This document shows, one piece after another, positions 53,001 through 64,000 of a stretch of 64,000 nt of DNA. Origin of the DNA: Solenopsis invicta (Eukaryota > Arthropoda > Insecta > Hymenoptera > Formicidae); contig NC_052671.1 in NCBI RefSeq assembly GCF_016802725.1, forward strand, positions 2,357,001-2,421,000. The letters run 5' to 3'. The first letter of the stretch is position 1; the number at the start of each line of letters is the position of its first letter. Below the pieces are notes generated by a model that saw only the letters and a list, made by a program, of their open reading frames with translations, was not told the origin of the DNA and ran no database searches. Both the position numbers and the translations under genes were made by a program.

Positions 53001-53142
53001 CAACTTAATTATATCTAACTTATTTATTGTATTTAATATAATTTATATTAGCTTCTAAACGCGATTAAATAGAAATTAAATAAATAAAAAAGTAACCTAC
53101 CACAAAAATGAAAAGGAAAATGTAAGGCACCCGAACCAGCAT
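47070..53142 (-). CDS. Large Ser/Thr/Glu-rich secreted precursor with basic cleavage sites, function unknown
   Basis: Four exons (53142-53101, 51792-51733, 51048-50912, 50661-47070) join with phases 0, 0 and 2 to 1276 codons and a TGA stop. MLVRVPYIFLFIFV plus the next exon's VCC makes a signal peptide. The mature N-terminus is charged and ends its first ordered section with a Cys-containing region (DITLCWIE, YLECKRFEGEL, KKVKCGVG) that may be a small globular domain. About 700 residues of acidic Ser/Thr-rich sequence follow, including four degenerate 24-residue repeats. Multibasic sites RRRRRRSL, RLKRSP and RRRRAA near the C-terminus look like furin-type cleavage points. I do not recognise the family. 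The composition resembles mucin-like matrix proteins or processed precursors. The small 5' exons are inferred, but they fit well because all three agree in phase. Confidence 0.83.
48700..48980 (-). repeat. 72-bp coding repeat (24-residue unit, four copies)
   Basis: Inside the large precursor, four units of about 72 bp encode variants starting EESSLTSKEVSSMESEES, KESSSTLGEVSSTESEES, EESLSMSEEVSSMKSKES and EESSLMSEKVSFTKSEES. Substitutions are scattered, so the duplication is not very recent. Confidence 0.88.
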
Positions 53143-56087
53143 CACCGCCAGAGTATTACTTCTTTGTTTGTTTCAGATCTTCTCCTTTGCTTCGGGGGCA
53201 GCAAATACGGCCTATGTCCAACACTAAATCAGAACTCCTAGTTTTTATCAATAAAATTCCTAATCCTTCACTATTTGTGTACTAATCTACCTGATAATGC
53301 CAATAGATCTAGCCAAATATTTAACTTCTAATTAAGAAGCGATCATCCAACAACTGAATCATGTTTCCGATAAAAGATCAAGCCGCTGTTTATCATTGGT
53401 ATGGTACTGACCACGACGAGTAAAGTCCCGATGATGGTACGCCGACAGTAACACCCGCCTGATGTTGAATCGAAGTCTGTTCTTATCAAGGTGCCAACTC
53501 GGCTGGACCTAGCACCTTCGATAAATGCGAGTCACCGCCCCCACCTATTATCAAATCCCCTCAACCCCGCTTCTTTTTAAGACTAATTCAGCATCTCTCA
53601 ATTTTCCTTGTTATCAGCAGTAGCAACAGCAACATCTCGTCTCCACGTCCCGTATTTTAATTTCCCTAATCGACGTTTTCTTCATCTCGATGATGAATTG
53701 ATCAATCGATTAAATTCACCTCACTTGCCTGCACAGCCTAAATAAAAATCATTTGCCGCCATCGAAATAATTACTTCATCAAAAAATCTTAATTGAGTGT
53801 TTTATTTGAATTAATCCACTTTGTACAATCTGTTGATAAGTGTCGGACAATTAACGCCTAGAATAATAAAATAAAATGTTATTTACTACTTTATTTCTCG
53901 TATTGACTGTACAATAGTATCTTGAGTAAATATTTGAATTTCTTTCCTTATACTACATTTTTTTATATGTATTTAAATGCAACTATTATGAAAGTTTATT
54001 TTAAAAAAACGTTTTGATAAGTTGACGAAAGACGTTGATTTCCGAAACATTGGATTCCTTATTGAAAAATTTTACATTTGGTTATATACATTTCAATTTA
54101 GTAGGCAATCAATAATTGACCATAAAACATTTAATTTGAATGTCTTCGTTCGTTATGCACGATAAAGTTTTGTTTGGCTTTATTCTCTGTGTCAAGAAGA
54201 ACATTTCGCTCGCTGCATTTAAAAGTTTGATGAATTGCCCCATACGTCCTTGAATTATGATAATGCAGGTGCCCGTTCAAAAAAAAGCCGCTTTTTTTTA
54301 TCTCATAATTGCACTTGGTAATTTGAATGTACGTTACTTTTATGATAAACATACCAAAATCTTTTTAGTCGACTTTTAATCATATAAATAATGTTTCATA
54401 ACTTTTACAACTGATAATGTTAAAGTACTTGCAAAAACTAATTCTCATAATTAAAACAATCGCATAATAATTAATTGCACTTAAGCAGATGTTCCCCGGA
54501 AAAAAGTTTATAACTTTTTGTTGAGAGGAGAGTATGTTCAAATGTTTAATAAGAATCAAATCGACTCTTGTCCAATACAACATAAATATTTCGGTGAATA
54601 AGCGCATGGGAAAATTAAGAACTTCGAATATTATTATTTGACATTTTATTCTCTCTTCTTCTCTTTTCTCTCCTTGATGTCGTCAACTTTTGACGACGCG
54701 ATCACTCGTTACTTATATGTTACGCAGCTTCATCAATTGTGTACTGAGAAAAGTAAGGCTCGTTTTATATGTTCCTTTGTCTCTCGCAGATCATTTTATC
54801 GCTACTCATGCCGAGATGCAATAATTTACGGACCATCGCGCGCGCATGCTGTGATCTCTGGTCTCCAGAATCGCTGATAGCAATCGTTTCCAACTTTACA
54901 ACGTCGTTTCACCTTACAGCGGAAGTTGTACTGCGAGAGAAGCGTCAAAAACAACCCAGGTAGAAATTATGTCCAGTAGAAATCTTCGAATTGGGCATGC
55001 CGTATTTGACATTTGACCTTGATCTAGTTATCCAAATTTGACTAAGTGACGTAAACACATTTTAAAAATTTGGACCAGAACATGATTATTATTACATAAG
55101 TTTTGTTCAATAAATAAATAAATATTATAGAATAATTGCGTTTGGCATAAATAATAACCAAATTTGCTATAAATTTAACTTTAATATAAAAATCATTTAT
55201 ATTATTTGAATAATTTTAATTCAAATTTTAATATATTAAAATTAAAGTTGTATATAAAACATGTTAAATTTGAAATACGCTTGCCAGGTTTGATAGGCCC
55301 AATCCAATAATAACTTGAGCCTTTTTCATGCATTGGACGTAAAAATTAAGTAATTTCTTAAAAAAATATACAAATGTACAATATATATTTATAGTTATAT
55401 TTCTATAAAATTTTTTATTTTTTTTTTTTAAATTTTTCAATGTTTTGTTTTTATTCGGTAGATGAAAAGAGCCCAAATAATTAATTAAAAATCTGGATTT
55501 GATATACCTCACCAAGATCTCTATATTTGGGCTTGATTTCACTCGTGAAAGTATATTTCGCAAAACTCGAACCTAAATAATAATAAACTTGATGAACATA
55601 TCTTTCAAACTTTTTATATTACATTTAAAAAATGTTTTCAAACCTATTCAGGAACGAGACTTGTAAGATAAACAAATGGACAAAAAATAATCATTAATTT
55701 TGATAGATAACTTAAAAATGTTGGTTTTACTTTTAAAATAGATCCTTTTTTCAACTTTTCCTATATCACAGTGGCAATATCGTATAATAAAAAAACAAAT
55801 AAAAGATAAAAGTACTCCAAAAATAATTAAAACATTGTTTAAATCCTTATATTTTCACACTTAATTATTTCTATTTGAATGTTGAACGTTACCAAACATT
55901 TTGCTACAGCTGTTATTCTCATATAACGATATAATTTATTAACAATTATAACAGTGTCAATAACCTGCGTACTACAAAAGATTCGGCAAATCAAGCGGAT
56001 ATAATCGCGTTCGGATTAATTCGATGATTTTAAGTGGTTCGCGGCGATCGTTATTATCGCGCCGAGCAACCTGCTCAATCGTTCTCG
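53143..56087. other. Intergenic region; no supported gene
   Basis: It includes the promoter side of the large precursor gene. A possible 60-bp minus-strand exon at 55572-55513 has a good acceptor (TTATTTAG) and donor (GTGAGG) and is open in two frames, but I cannot connect it to anything. The GC-richer stretch near 54640-54960 has open frames without a recognisable product. Confidence 0.45.
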
Positions 56088-56986
56088 TTATGATTTGACC
56101 GTTGCGTGTTGAACGGAAGAGGCCGGAGGAAGACGGTTGTCGATGTGGACCCGGGGAATAGAAGAGGAAAGGATTGTGTGTAGGATCGCGTGTGAGCGCG
56201 AAATGATAAACGCTATTGCGCAAGGTGTTAGCCAGACCACGCATGCCGAAATGAAGAACGAGGATAGCGTGTGCTTTGATGTACGCGCGATTAATTGGAA
56301 TTGTGAATTTACGATCTTCCCACATCTGCCACTTATAATTCCTGCGATTACCTTGCGCCGCTATAATCATCGATATTAGTAATGACCCAATGGTGCATTT
56401 CGCAGTACTCTCGTTCTCCTGTGAGAAAACTCCTGTGCCTACTTCTATGGAACGTCTTAAATCATTTCTTCATATCTCTAATCAATTTCCTACCACTACG
56501 GAATAATTGAGACATAAAAATCACTTTACAGCTTCTTTCTTCTTCTTTTTCTTTTTCTTTTTCGTCTTTTCTCTATTTCTCTCTTTCTCTTTCTTTTTAG
56601 ATATTTAATAAACACAAGTGATTCATAATAGACTTTTGCCAAAACCGCAAAAAAAACGTTAGCTAATAAAGCGTTTAAGTGTTCGTTCAAAGGATGTTGC
56701 ATAACGTATTATTGGAAACGCTTCGTTATATCATGTAGCTGTCGCAAGATATTTTGCAGCAAAATAAAAATTAATATAAGGATAGGATAGAAGGTCGCGT
56801 GCATACCTGCAGCAGAATGTAGAGGTACGCACTTAAACCTTGAGCCAAAATCGTCTTGCCCAATATGCCAGTGAAAGGAGTTGTTTCTCTCATATAACAG
56901 AATTTCCACGAGACCCGTGCAGTTTCGATTAGTACCGCTGCTGCGAATGACAATTTGATGCGAGATACGGTCGATTCATAAATTAC
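56088..56986 (-). CDS. Unrecognised multi-pass membrane protein, two C-terminal exons (chemoreceptor-like?)
   Basis: Exon 56986-56807 (60 codons, acceptor ATTTTTTAG, donor GTATGC) and exon 56360-56088 (91 codons with stop, acceptor GATTATAG) are both in phase 0 and join cleanly. They encode three likely TM stretches: LSFAAAVLIETARV, then ILGKTILAQGLSAYLYILLQ, and SSFFISACVVWLTPCAIAFI. RRKVIAGIISGR directly follows the second, as in the first intracellular loop of insect odorant receptors. There is no ATG at the start, so exons lie upstream. The P450 gene begins only 204 bases away on the other strand, so upstream exons must lie within or beyond it, or the gene is a 5'-truncated remnant. The early stop after TM3 is short for any receptor family. 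Confidence 0.5.
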
Positions 56987-57189
56987 CTAAAAAATTCAAT
57001 AAAATATCGTAGTATAGACAATTACTATATTTTATTGCATATAAAATTTGTTGAGTGGCGACAATATTTTCAATTTTTTAGAAGATATAAAAGGTTTTTG
57101 TAAAATATAAAATACAAAACATTTTTACGGTAAAAAGCAAATTTCTTATAATATTCAATTACATTTTTATTGCTATTAAAAAACAAATA

Positions 57190-60100
57190 ATGTGGTTTAT
57201 AATTATTTGCCTGACGATAATATTCACAATAATGATTCTGCACAGTTGGCGACGACCATCAACATTTCCCCCAGGTAAATTATATTTCACTGCAATTGTT
57301 TTCAACAAGTCACATTTATAGGAAAACTATTTGTTCGCTAATTCAAAAAATATTTTTATTTTTATGTTGCTTCTCTTGTTACATTTACATCTTTTATTAA
57401 TTGAGATCCGACACGCGTGACAAGTTTAAGAAAAACAATAATTGTACGAACAAAGTAAAACAAATTTCTTCTTATCAAAGTAAATAAATTTATTGATATT
57501 TATTCTGCAAGAAATGTAATACAAAAAAATGCTTTTATTTAAAATTTTTTTACATAAAAAAATTTGTTTGTCTTATTTAAGAATGTTCACTTCACTTTGA
57601 TGCGCACAACTCAATATTTTATATTATATATCGCAATTTATATGAATATATAAGATACTCGTGAAATATTCGAGGGCCTCGCGGCTTGCCGATCGTGGGA
57701 AACATACTCGATGTGAAACGTCTGGTTGACGAGACGAAGTTTTATTCTCATGCCTGGTGTCGATTAGCCGACATTTACGGACCCATCGTCGGCTTGAAAC
57801 TTGGCATAGCCGAACCGATGATTATTGTTTCCGGTAAGGATGCGGTAATCGAAATGATGAGTCAACATCAGTTTGATGGCAGGCCTAATGGATTTGTACA
57901 CAAACTTCGAACGGGAGGTGAACGAAGGGGTGTAATGTTCACCGATGGTGATATGTGGCGAGATCAAAGGAGGTATTTATTTTACTTCAAAATTTATATA
58001 CAATTATTAGTTCTAACGCTTTTCGAAGAAAAGAAATCTTTCGATTTAATCCTGGAATGCTACAGTGAGTGCATTTTTGTTCAAGTGTTAATTCAAATTT
58101 AGTACAGTTTGTGTTATTAAAATTTTAATAGTTTAAAATAATAGTTTAATTTAATATATAAAACTTTTTTATAGTTTTTTTTTAAATAATGTTAGTTTAT
58201 TAATATTTATAATGGTAGGTATCTAACCGTGCAATCTATAAAGTAATTAGTACAAAAAAGTTTTTAATTATATAGGTTTTTATTCAGACTGTTAAAAAAA
58301 AAGTATGAGTAACATTCCAGGATTTATCCAAAAGGCGAAATGTTTTGATATAAATATAAATTAACAGAAAAACATAAATTTATATTAAAAGCAATTTTTT
58401 TTTATAATTGTTACATTTTTTCATAAGTTACAGAATTCTCTCTTTGTCTCTCTCTTATTTAATTTTTATTTAATAATTTTTTAATATTTTCAAAAAAATT
58501 CTTTAAAATTAAATCTCTGTTGCTGTTGCGTTACTATTTTCTTCACTAAAAAAAAAAAGAAAAGAGATTACGACTAATTACAAATTATTTAGATTTGTAC
58601 TGAGAACGTTGAAGGAATTTGGATTTGGAAATGTTACAATGGAGGACTTGATATTAAACAATGCGGTTTCCTTAACGACTACAATAGAATCGCTCGCTAA
58701 ATTGGGACCCATTACCAACTTCTACGATATTACCTCCGTAGCTGTTCTCAATAGTTTATGGACATTAGTCGCTGGATCACGGTATGCTGTAAAGTTAATA
58801 TCAATTACACGCAATTACGTATCCGAAAATAAATTACGTATCAAAATATATTACCGTAGATTTGAGTTGGACAATCCAAAATTAATAGAGGTTTTATCGG
58901 TGGTAAACGGAATTATTAGAAATACCAATGTCACCGGTGGCATATTGACCCACTTACCATTTTTGAGATATATTATCCCAGGGTTAACCGGATTTACCGC
59001 ACTAAATCAGAGACAGACGCAAATGTGGCACTTCATCGAGGTAATGCAATATTCTTCCATTAGCGATGTAATTTCTATCTATAGGTAGAAAAGATATCCT
59101 TTTTCAGACCGAAATAGCAAGGCACAAGCAAACTAGAACGCACGGCGAGTTCAGAGACTTTATCGATGTTTACCTAGCGGAAATGGATACCAAGCAATCA
59201 ACCGTATCGTCTTTTGACGGTACACAATGCTTCACAATGTACATAATTACATAAATGAGAAATTTTTTTTAAAGCGTGATGGTAACGCAAGTTTAAATAT
59301 ACTACATTTTCTATTAATTGTTACTGGATTTCTACAACATAATTTGGAAAAACAAGAAATAGCATATTAGGAAAAAAAAAACGAAAAAAACATTATTATA
59401 AGAATATTTTATTTTAATCCTAGAATGCTACTCATATTTTGTTTTTACATTAACACTACTCTAACAATAAGAAAAATTCATCTATTTAATTTAAAAAAAT
59501 TTTTTTATTTTTTTATGTCTATCTCTTTTATGTCATCTTTTTTACAAGATGTTGGAATAATTAAAATAATACTATTTTAGAGTAAAAAAATTGTATAAAA
59601 TGTTTTAAGCTATTAAAACTTTAATAACAAAAATGGTATTAAATTTGAATTAGTACTTGGATGAAAATTCACGTTCAATAGCATTCCAGGATTATTAAAA
59701 CTGTAATAAATCCATATACTTTATTGTATATTTAATACTAAAAGTAATACACAAATAATTTTAAAAAATAATAAAAATAAATGCACAAATAACTTTTGAC
59801 ACACGATGGATAATGCAGACTATTTCTCGTTTTCAGAAGCACAATTAATCAGCATTGTGAAAGACCTCTTCACCGCCGGTGTGGAAACGACGAATAACAC
59901 TATCGGCTTCATAATAACGTATCTCGTGGTGAGGCAGGATGTGCAAAGAAAAGTGCACGAAGAAATCGACAGAGTGCTCGGCAACGAAATCCTACCTCAC
60001 ATAATATATAAAAATCGGTACACACAACAAATATTTTGCTCGACTTGCTATTAATATTTTTATTTTGTTCACAAACTATTGCGCAAGTGAACGACCAAAA

Positions 60101-60618
60101 ATTTTCAGATTGCCATATTTAAACGCTACGATAGCGGAAGTAACGAGACTGGCTAACGTCGGTCCTACTTCGATCCCTCATCGGGCAATGGCTGACTCCG
60201 TCCTACTGGGTTACAAGATAAAAAAGAATTACACCTTACTGGCTAATTTGCGAAGCGTACACATGGACGAGCAGCATTGGGGCGATCCGAAGGAGTTTCG
60301 GCCCGAGAGATTTATTAATGACAAGGGAGAATACGTCGAGGATCCCTGGTTAATACCGTTCGGTTTAGGTATATCGAAAAATATAAACCCATTGTAATAC
60401 GTAAAGCTGAAAATTATAATGTCAACAATTTAACAGGTCATAGAAAGTGCTTGGGCGAGACCTTGGCGAAGAAGAGTGTATTCCTCTTTACCGCGTGTCT
60501 GCTGCAAAAATTTCAGTTTATCTTACCGCCGAAACATTCCAATCCCATTTTAGACGGTGTCGACGGCTTTACAATCGCACCACCTCATCTAAGTATTGTT
60601 GCAATCAAAAGAAAATGA
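57190..60618 (+). CDS. Cytochrome P450, CYP2 clan (CYP15/CYP305-like)
   Basis: Eight exons (57190-57274, 57675-57972, 58593-58781, 58860-59040, 59108-59219, 59837-60017, 60109-60368, 60437-60618) join with matching phases into 495 codons ending in TGA. MWFIIICLTIIFTIMILHSW is the ER membrane anchor, followed by the proline hinge FPPGPRGLPIVGN. The C-helix WRDQRR is at about residues 123-128, the I-helix AGVETT at 302-307 and the K-helix EVTR at 359-362. FRPERF follows at 412-417, and FGLGHRKCLG carries the heme Cys at residue 440. Segments such as IPHRAMADSVLLGYK and DGFTIAPPH recall CYP15 (juvenile-hormone epoxidase) and CYP305 proteins; the exact family is from memory and unsure. All catalytic motifs are intact. 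Two copies of one inverted-repeat element sit in its introns. Confidence 0.92.
58049..58323. mobile_element. 275-bp TIR element, copy 1 (P450 intron)
   Basis: The ends ATCCTGGAATGCTAC and GTAACATTCCAGGAT are near-perfect inverted repeats around AT-rich DNA without an ORF. Its left end also matches the reversed right end of the copy at 59417-59692 further in (for example TTCAAATTTA), so the two copies face opposite ways. Confidence 0.78.
59417..59692. mobile_element. 276-bp TIR element, copy 2 (P450 intron, opposite orientation)
   Basis: The ends ATCCTAGAATGCTAC and ATAGCATTCCAGGAT are inverted repeats. Size and subterminal sequence match the copy at 58049-58323 when reversed. A more diverged third copy probably lies at about 41117-41390, where GTGAAAATTCATTCACAATAACATT aligns in part with the right end here. 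Confidence 0.78.
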
Positions 60619-60923
60619 TTGCTTAATTATTAACGTGCGCGGCACGTAAACGCCTGGGAGATGATATAAAATGTACAAAACAACATTTTTTTGGCAAACG
60701 AATAATTGTAATACTATAACAATTGCCTATGAAAGCAAGAACAATAAACTTAATTACTTTTTGAAAGGATTGCGATAATTAATTTGCGATATTTTTTTTT
60801 ACAATAGCGATTATTTTTATTTCGTTTTTAAATACAAGTTTCTATTTCGAGTAATGTTAGAAGACTCTATTTACATTTGATATACAGTTGACATAATTTT
60901 CTATTCACAAGAGAAATGCTTAC

Positions 60924-61053
60924 AAGAAGTCTTTTTACTACGTTCCATAACATTTGAGAGAACGTTGTCCGTTTTCGTTGGCCACATGTACGTTTGGCAT
61001 AATTCGAAATGACGACCAATCATCACATAATCGCTTCTTTTCGCACGTTTCAT
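60924..61053 (-). CDS. Possible first exon of a chemoreceptor-like gene
   Basis: From ATG at 61053 an open frame of 43 codons runs to a good donor (GTAAGC) in phase 1. It reads MKRAKRSDYVMIGRHFELC and then QTYMWPTKTDNVLSNV. A short N-terminus ending in an LWP/MWP motif before TM1 is typical of ant and bee odorant receptors. It might belong to the membrane-protein exons at 56986-56088. However, the phase (1 versus 0) does not match directly, so a missing exon or an unrelated gene must be assumed. Confidence 0.35.
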
Positions 61054-62697
61054 ATCGAACACGATAAATAATGGAAGACAACAGAGGAAATAAAAATCTT
61101 TGCGCTGTCAAAATAATTATCTATCTATGTATATTGATCACTCTTAACAGTTTCGATGCTTCGAGTTATCGAGCAAATTAACCTGAAAATTATTGCACAG
61201 ATAATTTATCTCGAAAAATTTAATTATCATATTATTAAATTTAGAGTTGTGAATATTTTTTTCGCAGTAAACAAAATATATATTATACATATATTTGTAT
61301 ATACAATCAGGAGATACTGACAAATGTCAGTTTTGATTGATGTATTAACGTAATCTCTATGAAAGAATGTACACTTGCAATCTTGCAATATGTCAGACTA
61401 ATATTTATAGAGTAGAAACAAATATTTTCCGTATAACCGGACGCATTATGATATAGACGTATAGACATTATGTGTGACATGAGAGAAGTTCCATCAAGTT
61501 CTATAATATTTACACTAAGAATTTGAAGATTCAAATGGTCCACATAGATACAGCTCTTCTCTATGAGTAATAATGTTGAAAATATATATAATCATTGTAA
61601 TTCAACAATAAGTATCAACTAATCGGAAGTTTAGATGACAATTTTTCTCGATGGCATGGTACAGTTACTTAAAAATTTTAATAAATTTATACGATCACTG
61701 GCAGACATGTATTTAACGGAAGCCATTAGTCAGATTAACAATTAACACAACATATAACATTGATAAATTAACACAATAAAATAACAAAATCACTACGACC
61801 TGACACGCGACGGCAAATAAAAAAAAGAACTGAACCGTAAGAAAAACACAAATATAAGGAATTAGTTAAGTATAATTTTTCCTCTCTTCGATGTTAATAC
61901 CAAACCACGACGTCAAGTGATATATAGTATGATTGTTAACCGTTAACTATTTCATGGAATCAACAGCTACAGAACTGGAACCGCCATAATTCGCATGAAG
62001 TCTAACAAGTCCGTCGACGTTAAACTTTCACAAAAACATGACACAATATCTCAAAAATCTTTCTTATTATTTACATTTTTCGTTTAGGAGAGCCATCGAC
62101 AATGTCTGATCCGCATGTCAAGATCATTCACAGCCTCGTAATCAGCTTCATTGCCGGCTTACAGCTTGTTCGTAAATAATTAAATCTAGAACCTGCCATA
62201 GGCGGCACTAATTCAGCAATGTTTCGAAAAAATTTACGTGCGAAAAATTAACGTTTTATTGCAAAATTAATAATACACTTAATTCTTTTTAATCAAAAAA
62301 ATAAAAATATTTTATAGTAATAAATTGAATTATATGTAAATTAATTTTATTAATCACGCTATGAAATATTATAATCAAAAGAGGAAGGTCCGTCGATAAA
62401 TTACACCTACTTTTTACGTCATATAATACAATTTTCTAAATGGCACGTAAATTTCTTAGAAACATCGTTGTATTATCATCAGAATTACTTTACAGAATTA
62501 GAGAGACTTTAAATATATATCTCAAAGATATATATTGCAACATTGCACTCTCCCCTTCGCTGCACAAAAGGCCGATAAACGACAATGGCGTCGCTAAATT
62601 ATTCTGCACGATTTTTCACGGACTGATACTATTTCCGGATAATAAACTCTTGGCTCGAATTGATTCGAGACTAGATGACATCCCGTCTACGCGACCC
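61054..62697. other. Region downstream of Rabin-like gene; no supported exon
   Basis: It should contain the 3' UTR of the minus-strand Rabin-like gene. A 78-codon minus ORF at 61543-61307 is AT-rich and matches nothing I know. Confidence 0.45.
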
Positions 62698-64000
62698 TCA
62701 GGACGACAATGCCAGACCCAATCGTGCGAAAACCATTTCTTTCCTCAGCCGCGTGATCTCCCAGTAAACATCGTGAACTGCAGATTAATAAATCCATATT
62801 GGTATAAAAAAAAAATAAAAATTACCTTTACTTTCTAATAATAATAATAATATCCTTATAATTTTCAACATTTAACCAAAAACGTATATCATATTTAACA
62901 AAAAAATTTTTTTGAAAATTTTTATATACATTATAAATATAAAAAGTGAATATTTAAAAAATATATAAATTGTTTTAACAAATTATTAAATTATACTTTA
63001 TTATATGTTGTAATAACATATATTTATTATTTGAGCTCGAAAGACGTACCTGAACTTTTGACAAGACCACGCTCGACGTATCTCAGATAATTAAGAAAGT
63101 CGCACACTGCTATAATCTGCAAAGATAATTAATTTCTTAGAAAACAAAATTTTTTAAGGTTTTCAGAGAAACCTTTTAAATTATGAAATAAGTAGTACAT
63201 TAAAACAAATAGTGATTATATATAAAACTTACTCGATTGCGACAGATCTGAGAAATGCAATGCCACTGGTTTTCTTGATCACCAAGTCGCATACGATAGT
63301 GACACTGTCGTGGTGCCTCCAACAACGCACATTTTCTGAAATCAAATACATATTTCATATACAAACATTTTATAACAGTGTCTTACGCTTCATAAATAAT
63401 AACCTAATCATAAATATTATTTACGTAATTTTCTAACTATTGTTGCAGCAACTTCGCGATCTTACAATACAGTATACATTACAGAAACATAAAATTACAA
63501 AATTTCAGAAATATTGTAACAATGTTAACGCATCAACAATATTACAAAAATATAATAATAATAATAGAGTTGGAATTGTATTGTAGCATTACTTGTAACG
63601 AATGTACAGCTAGAGTTACTCTTTTTCAGTAACTGTAACTTAACTTTGTTCCTTTCTTTCTATTTGTCTTGGATTAAATTTTGAAAATTTTAAGTATATT
63701 AAAAACTTGGCTTTGTTACATTATTATTTATTATTTATTAATTATGAAATATAATATTTCATTGTTCACTAAATAACAGATAAAATCTTACAGGTTTTTT
63801 TCTTTTATAATATAAAGAATAATGAATATTTTTAATAATAATGAGAAACTTAATAACACATACTTGGGAAAAGCGAGTTTCGTTTTGTCGCTAACCGCCT
63901 CGATAAATATGATGCCATCCAAAACGGCTTGCCTGACCTTGGCTCCCAATTCTTTATTCGGAAAGTCCAAGCAGAGATCGATATCCTCCCTGAATACCCT
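62698..64000 (-). CDS. Rabin3/Rabin8-like Rab guanine-nucleotide-exchange factor, C-terminal part (5' end outside window)
   Basis: Four exons (64000-63864, 63335-63233, 63116-63050, 62777-62698) join in frame to 128 codons ending in TGA. The reading REDIDLCLDFPNKELGAKV, then KKCALLEAPRQCHYRMRLGD, then CRNRIIAVCDFLNYLRYVER, then DVYWEITRLRKEMVFARLG matches the conserved C-terminal half of RAB3IP/RAB3IL1. In vertebrates these read CALSG..CKHRIKLGD..CRYRI..FFTYIRYIQQGLV..FWE.MRLRK.M.LAKLG. The catalytic Sec2 coiled coil that activates Rab8 (ciliogenesis, exocytosis) lies upstream, outside the window. The last exon is antisense to an unrelated plus-strand open frame at 62440-62838. The identification rests on remembered family sequence but extends over all four exons. 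Confidence 0.9.

Noticed and set aside
54638..54963. Two overlapping plus-strand ORFs after a good CTCTCGCAG acceptor
   Set aside because: The products are not recognisable, there is no partner exon, and the frames are short.
55972..56379. 132-codon minus ORF starting MIIAAQ and an 80-codon plus ORF
   Set aside because: The phase-0 exon at 56360-56088 in another minus frame joins exactly to the exon at 56986-56807 and encodes membrane segments, so it explains this DNA better.
62440..62838. 132-codon plus-strand ORF
   Set aside because: Its 3' part is antisense to the final exon of the Rabin-like gene, which has family homology and matching splice phase.
1..64000. CRISPR arrays, bacterial operons or viral genes
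   Set aside because: Nothing of the sort is seen; gene structure throughout is spliced and animal-like, and the repeats are microsatellites or inverted-repeat elements.

Overview
The window is nuclear DNA from an insect, most likely a hymenopteran and possibly an ant. That guess rests on AT-rich intergenic DNA, short GT-AG introns, abundant microsatellites and small inverted-repeat elements, a CYP4G cytochrome P450 (an insect-specific family) and a peritrophin-type chitin-binding protein. No ORF is read here as bacterial or viral. Most genes are split, so I rebuilt gene models by hand from splice sites. Every model whose end lies inside the window closes in frame.

Layout, left to right. (1) 1-3544 (+): 3' part of a CYP4G-type P450. 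A complete two-exon cytochrome c gene (1166-1656, -) sits antisense in one of its introns. (2) 5463-30181: four genes of the SLC16/monocarboxylate-transporter-like MFS family. One is on the minus strand (5463-9620) and three are on the plus strand (13150-16155, 19018-23940, 26135-30181). They share exon phases and the N-terminal GGWGW-type motif, which is degraded in the third copy. (3) 32514-35686 (-): a proline-rich secreted protein of unknown function; its first coding exon was not found. (4) About 10 kb without a convincing gene, holding CpG-rich stretches, microsatellites and several hairpin or MITE-like elements. (5) 45517-46089 (+): a single-exon secreted protein with two chitin-binding type-2 domains. 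(6) 47070-53142 (-): a roughly 1276-residue Ser/Thr/Glu-rich secreted precursor with dibasic cleavage sites. (7) 56088-56986 (-): two phase-matched exons of an unrecognised multi-pass membrane protein. (8) 57190-60618 (+): an intact CYP2-clan P450. (9) 60924-61053 (-): a possible chemoreceptor-like first exon. (10) 62698-64000 (-): the C-terminal exons of a Rabin3/Rabin8 (RAB3IP-like) Rab guanine-nucleotide-exchange factor, running off the right edge.

The genes do not form one pathway. Both P450s and the chitin-binding protein fit cuticle, hydrocarbon or hormone biology, but that is inference from family. The clearest unusual features are the nested antisense cytochrome c, the transporter cluster with a 33-bp coding repeat in one member, the phase-consistent secreted precursor, and a set of undescribed foldback/TIR elements inside introns. 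Two of these elements are 275- and 276-bp copies in opposite orientation in one P450 gene.
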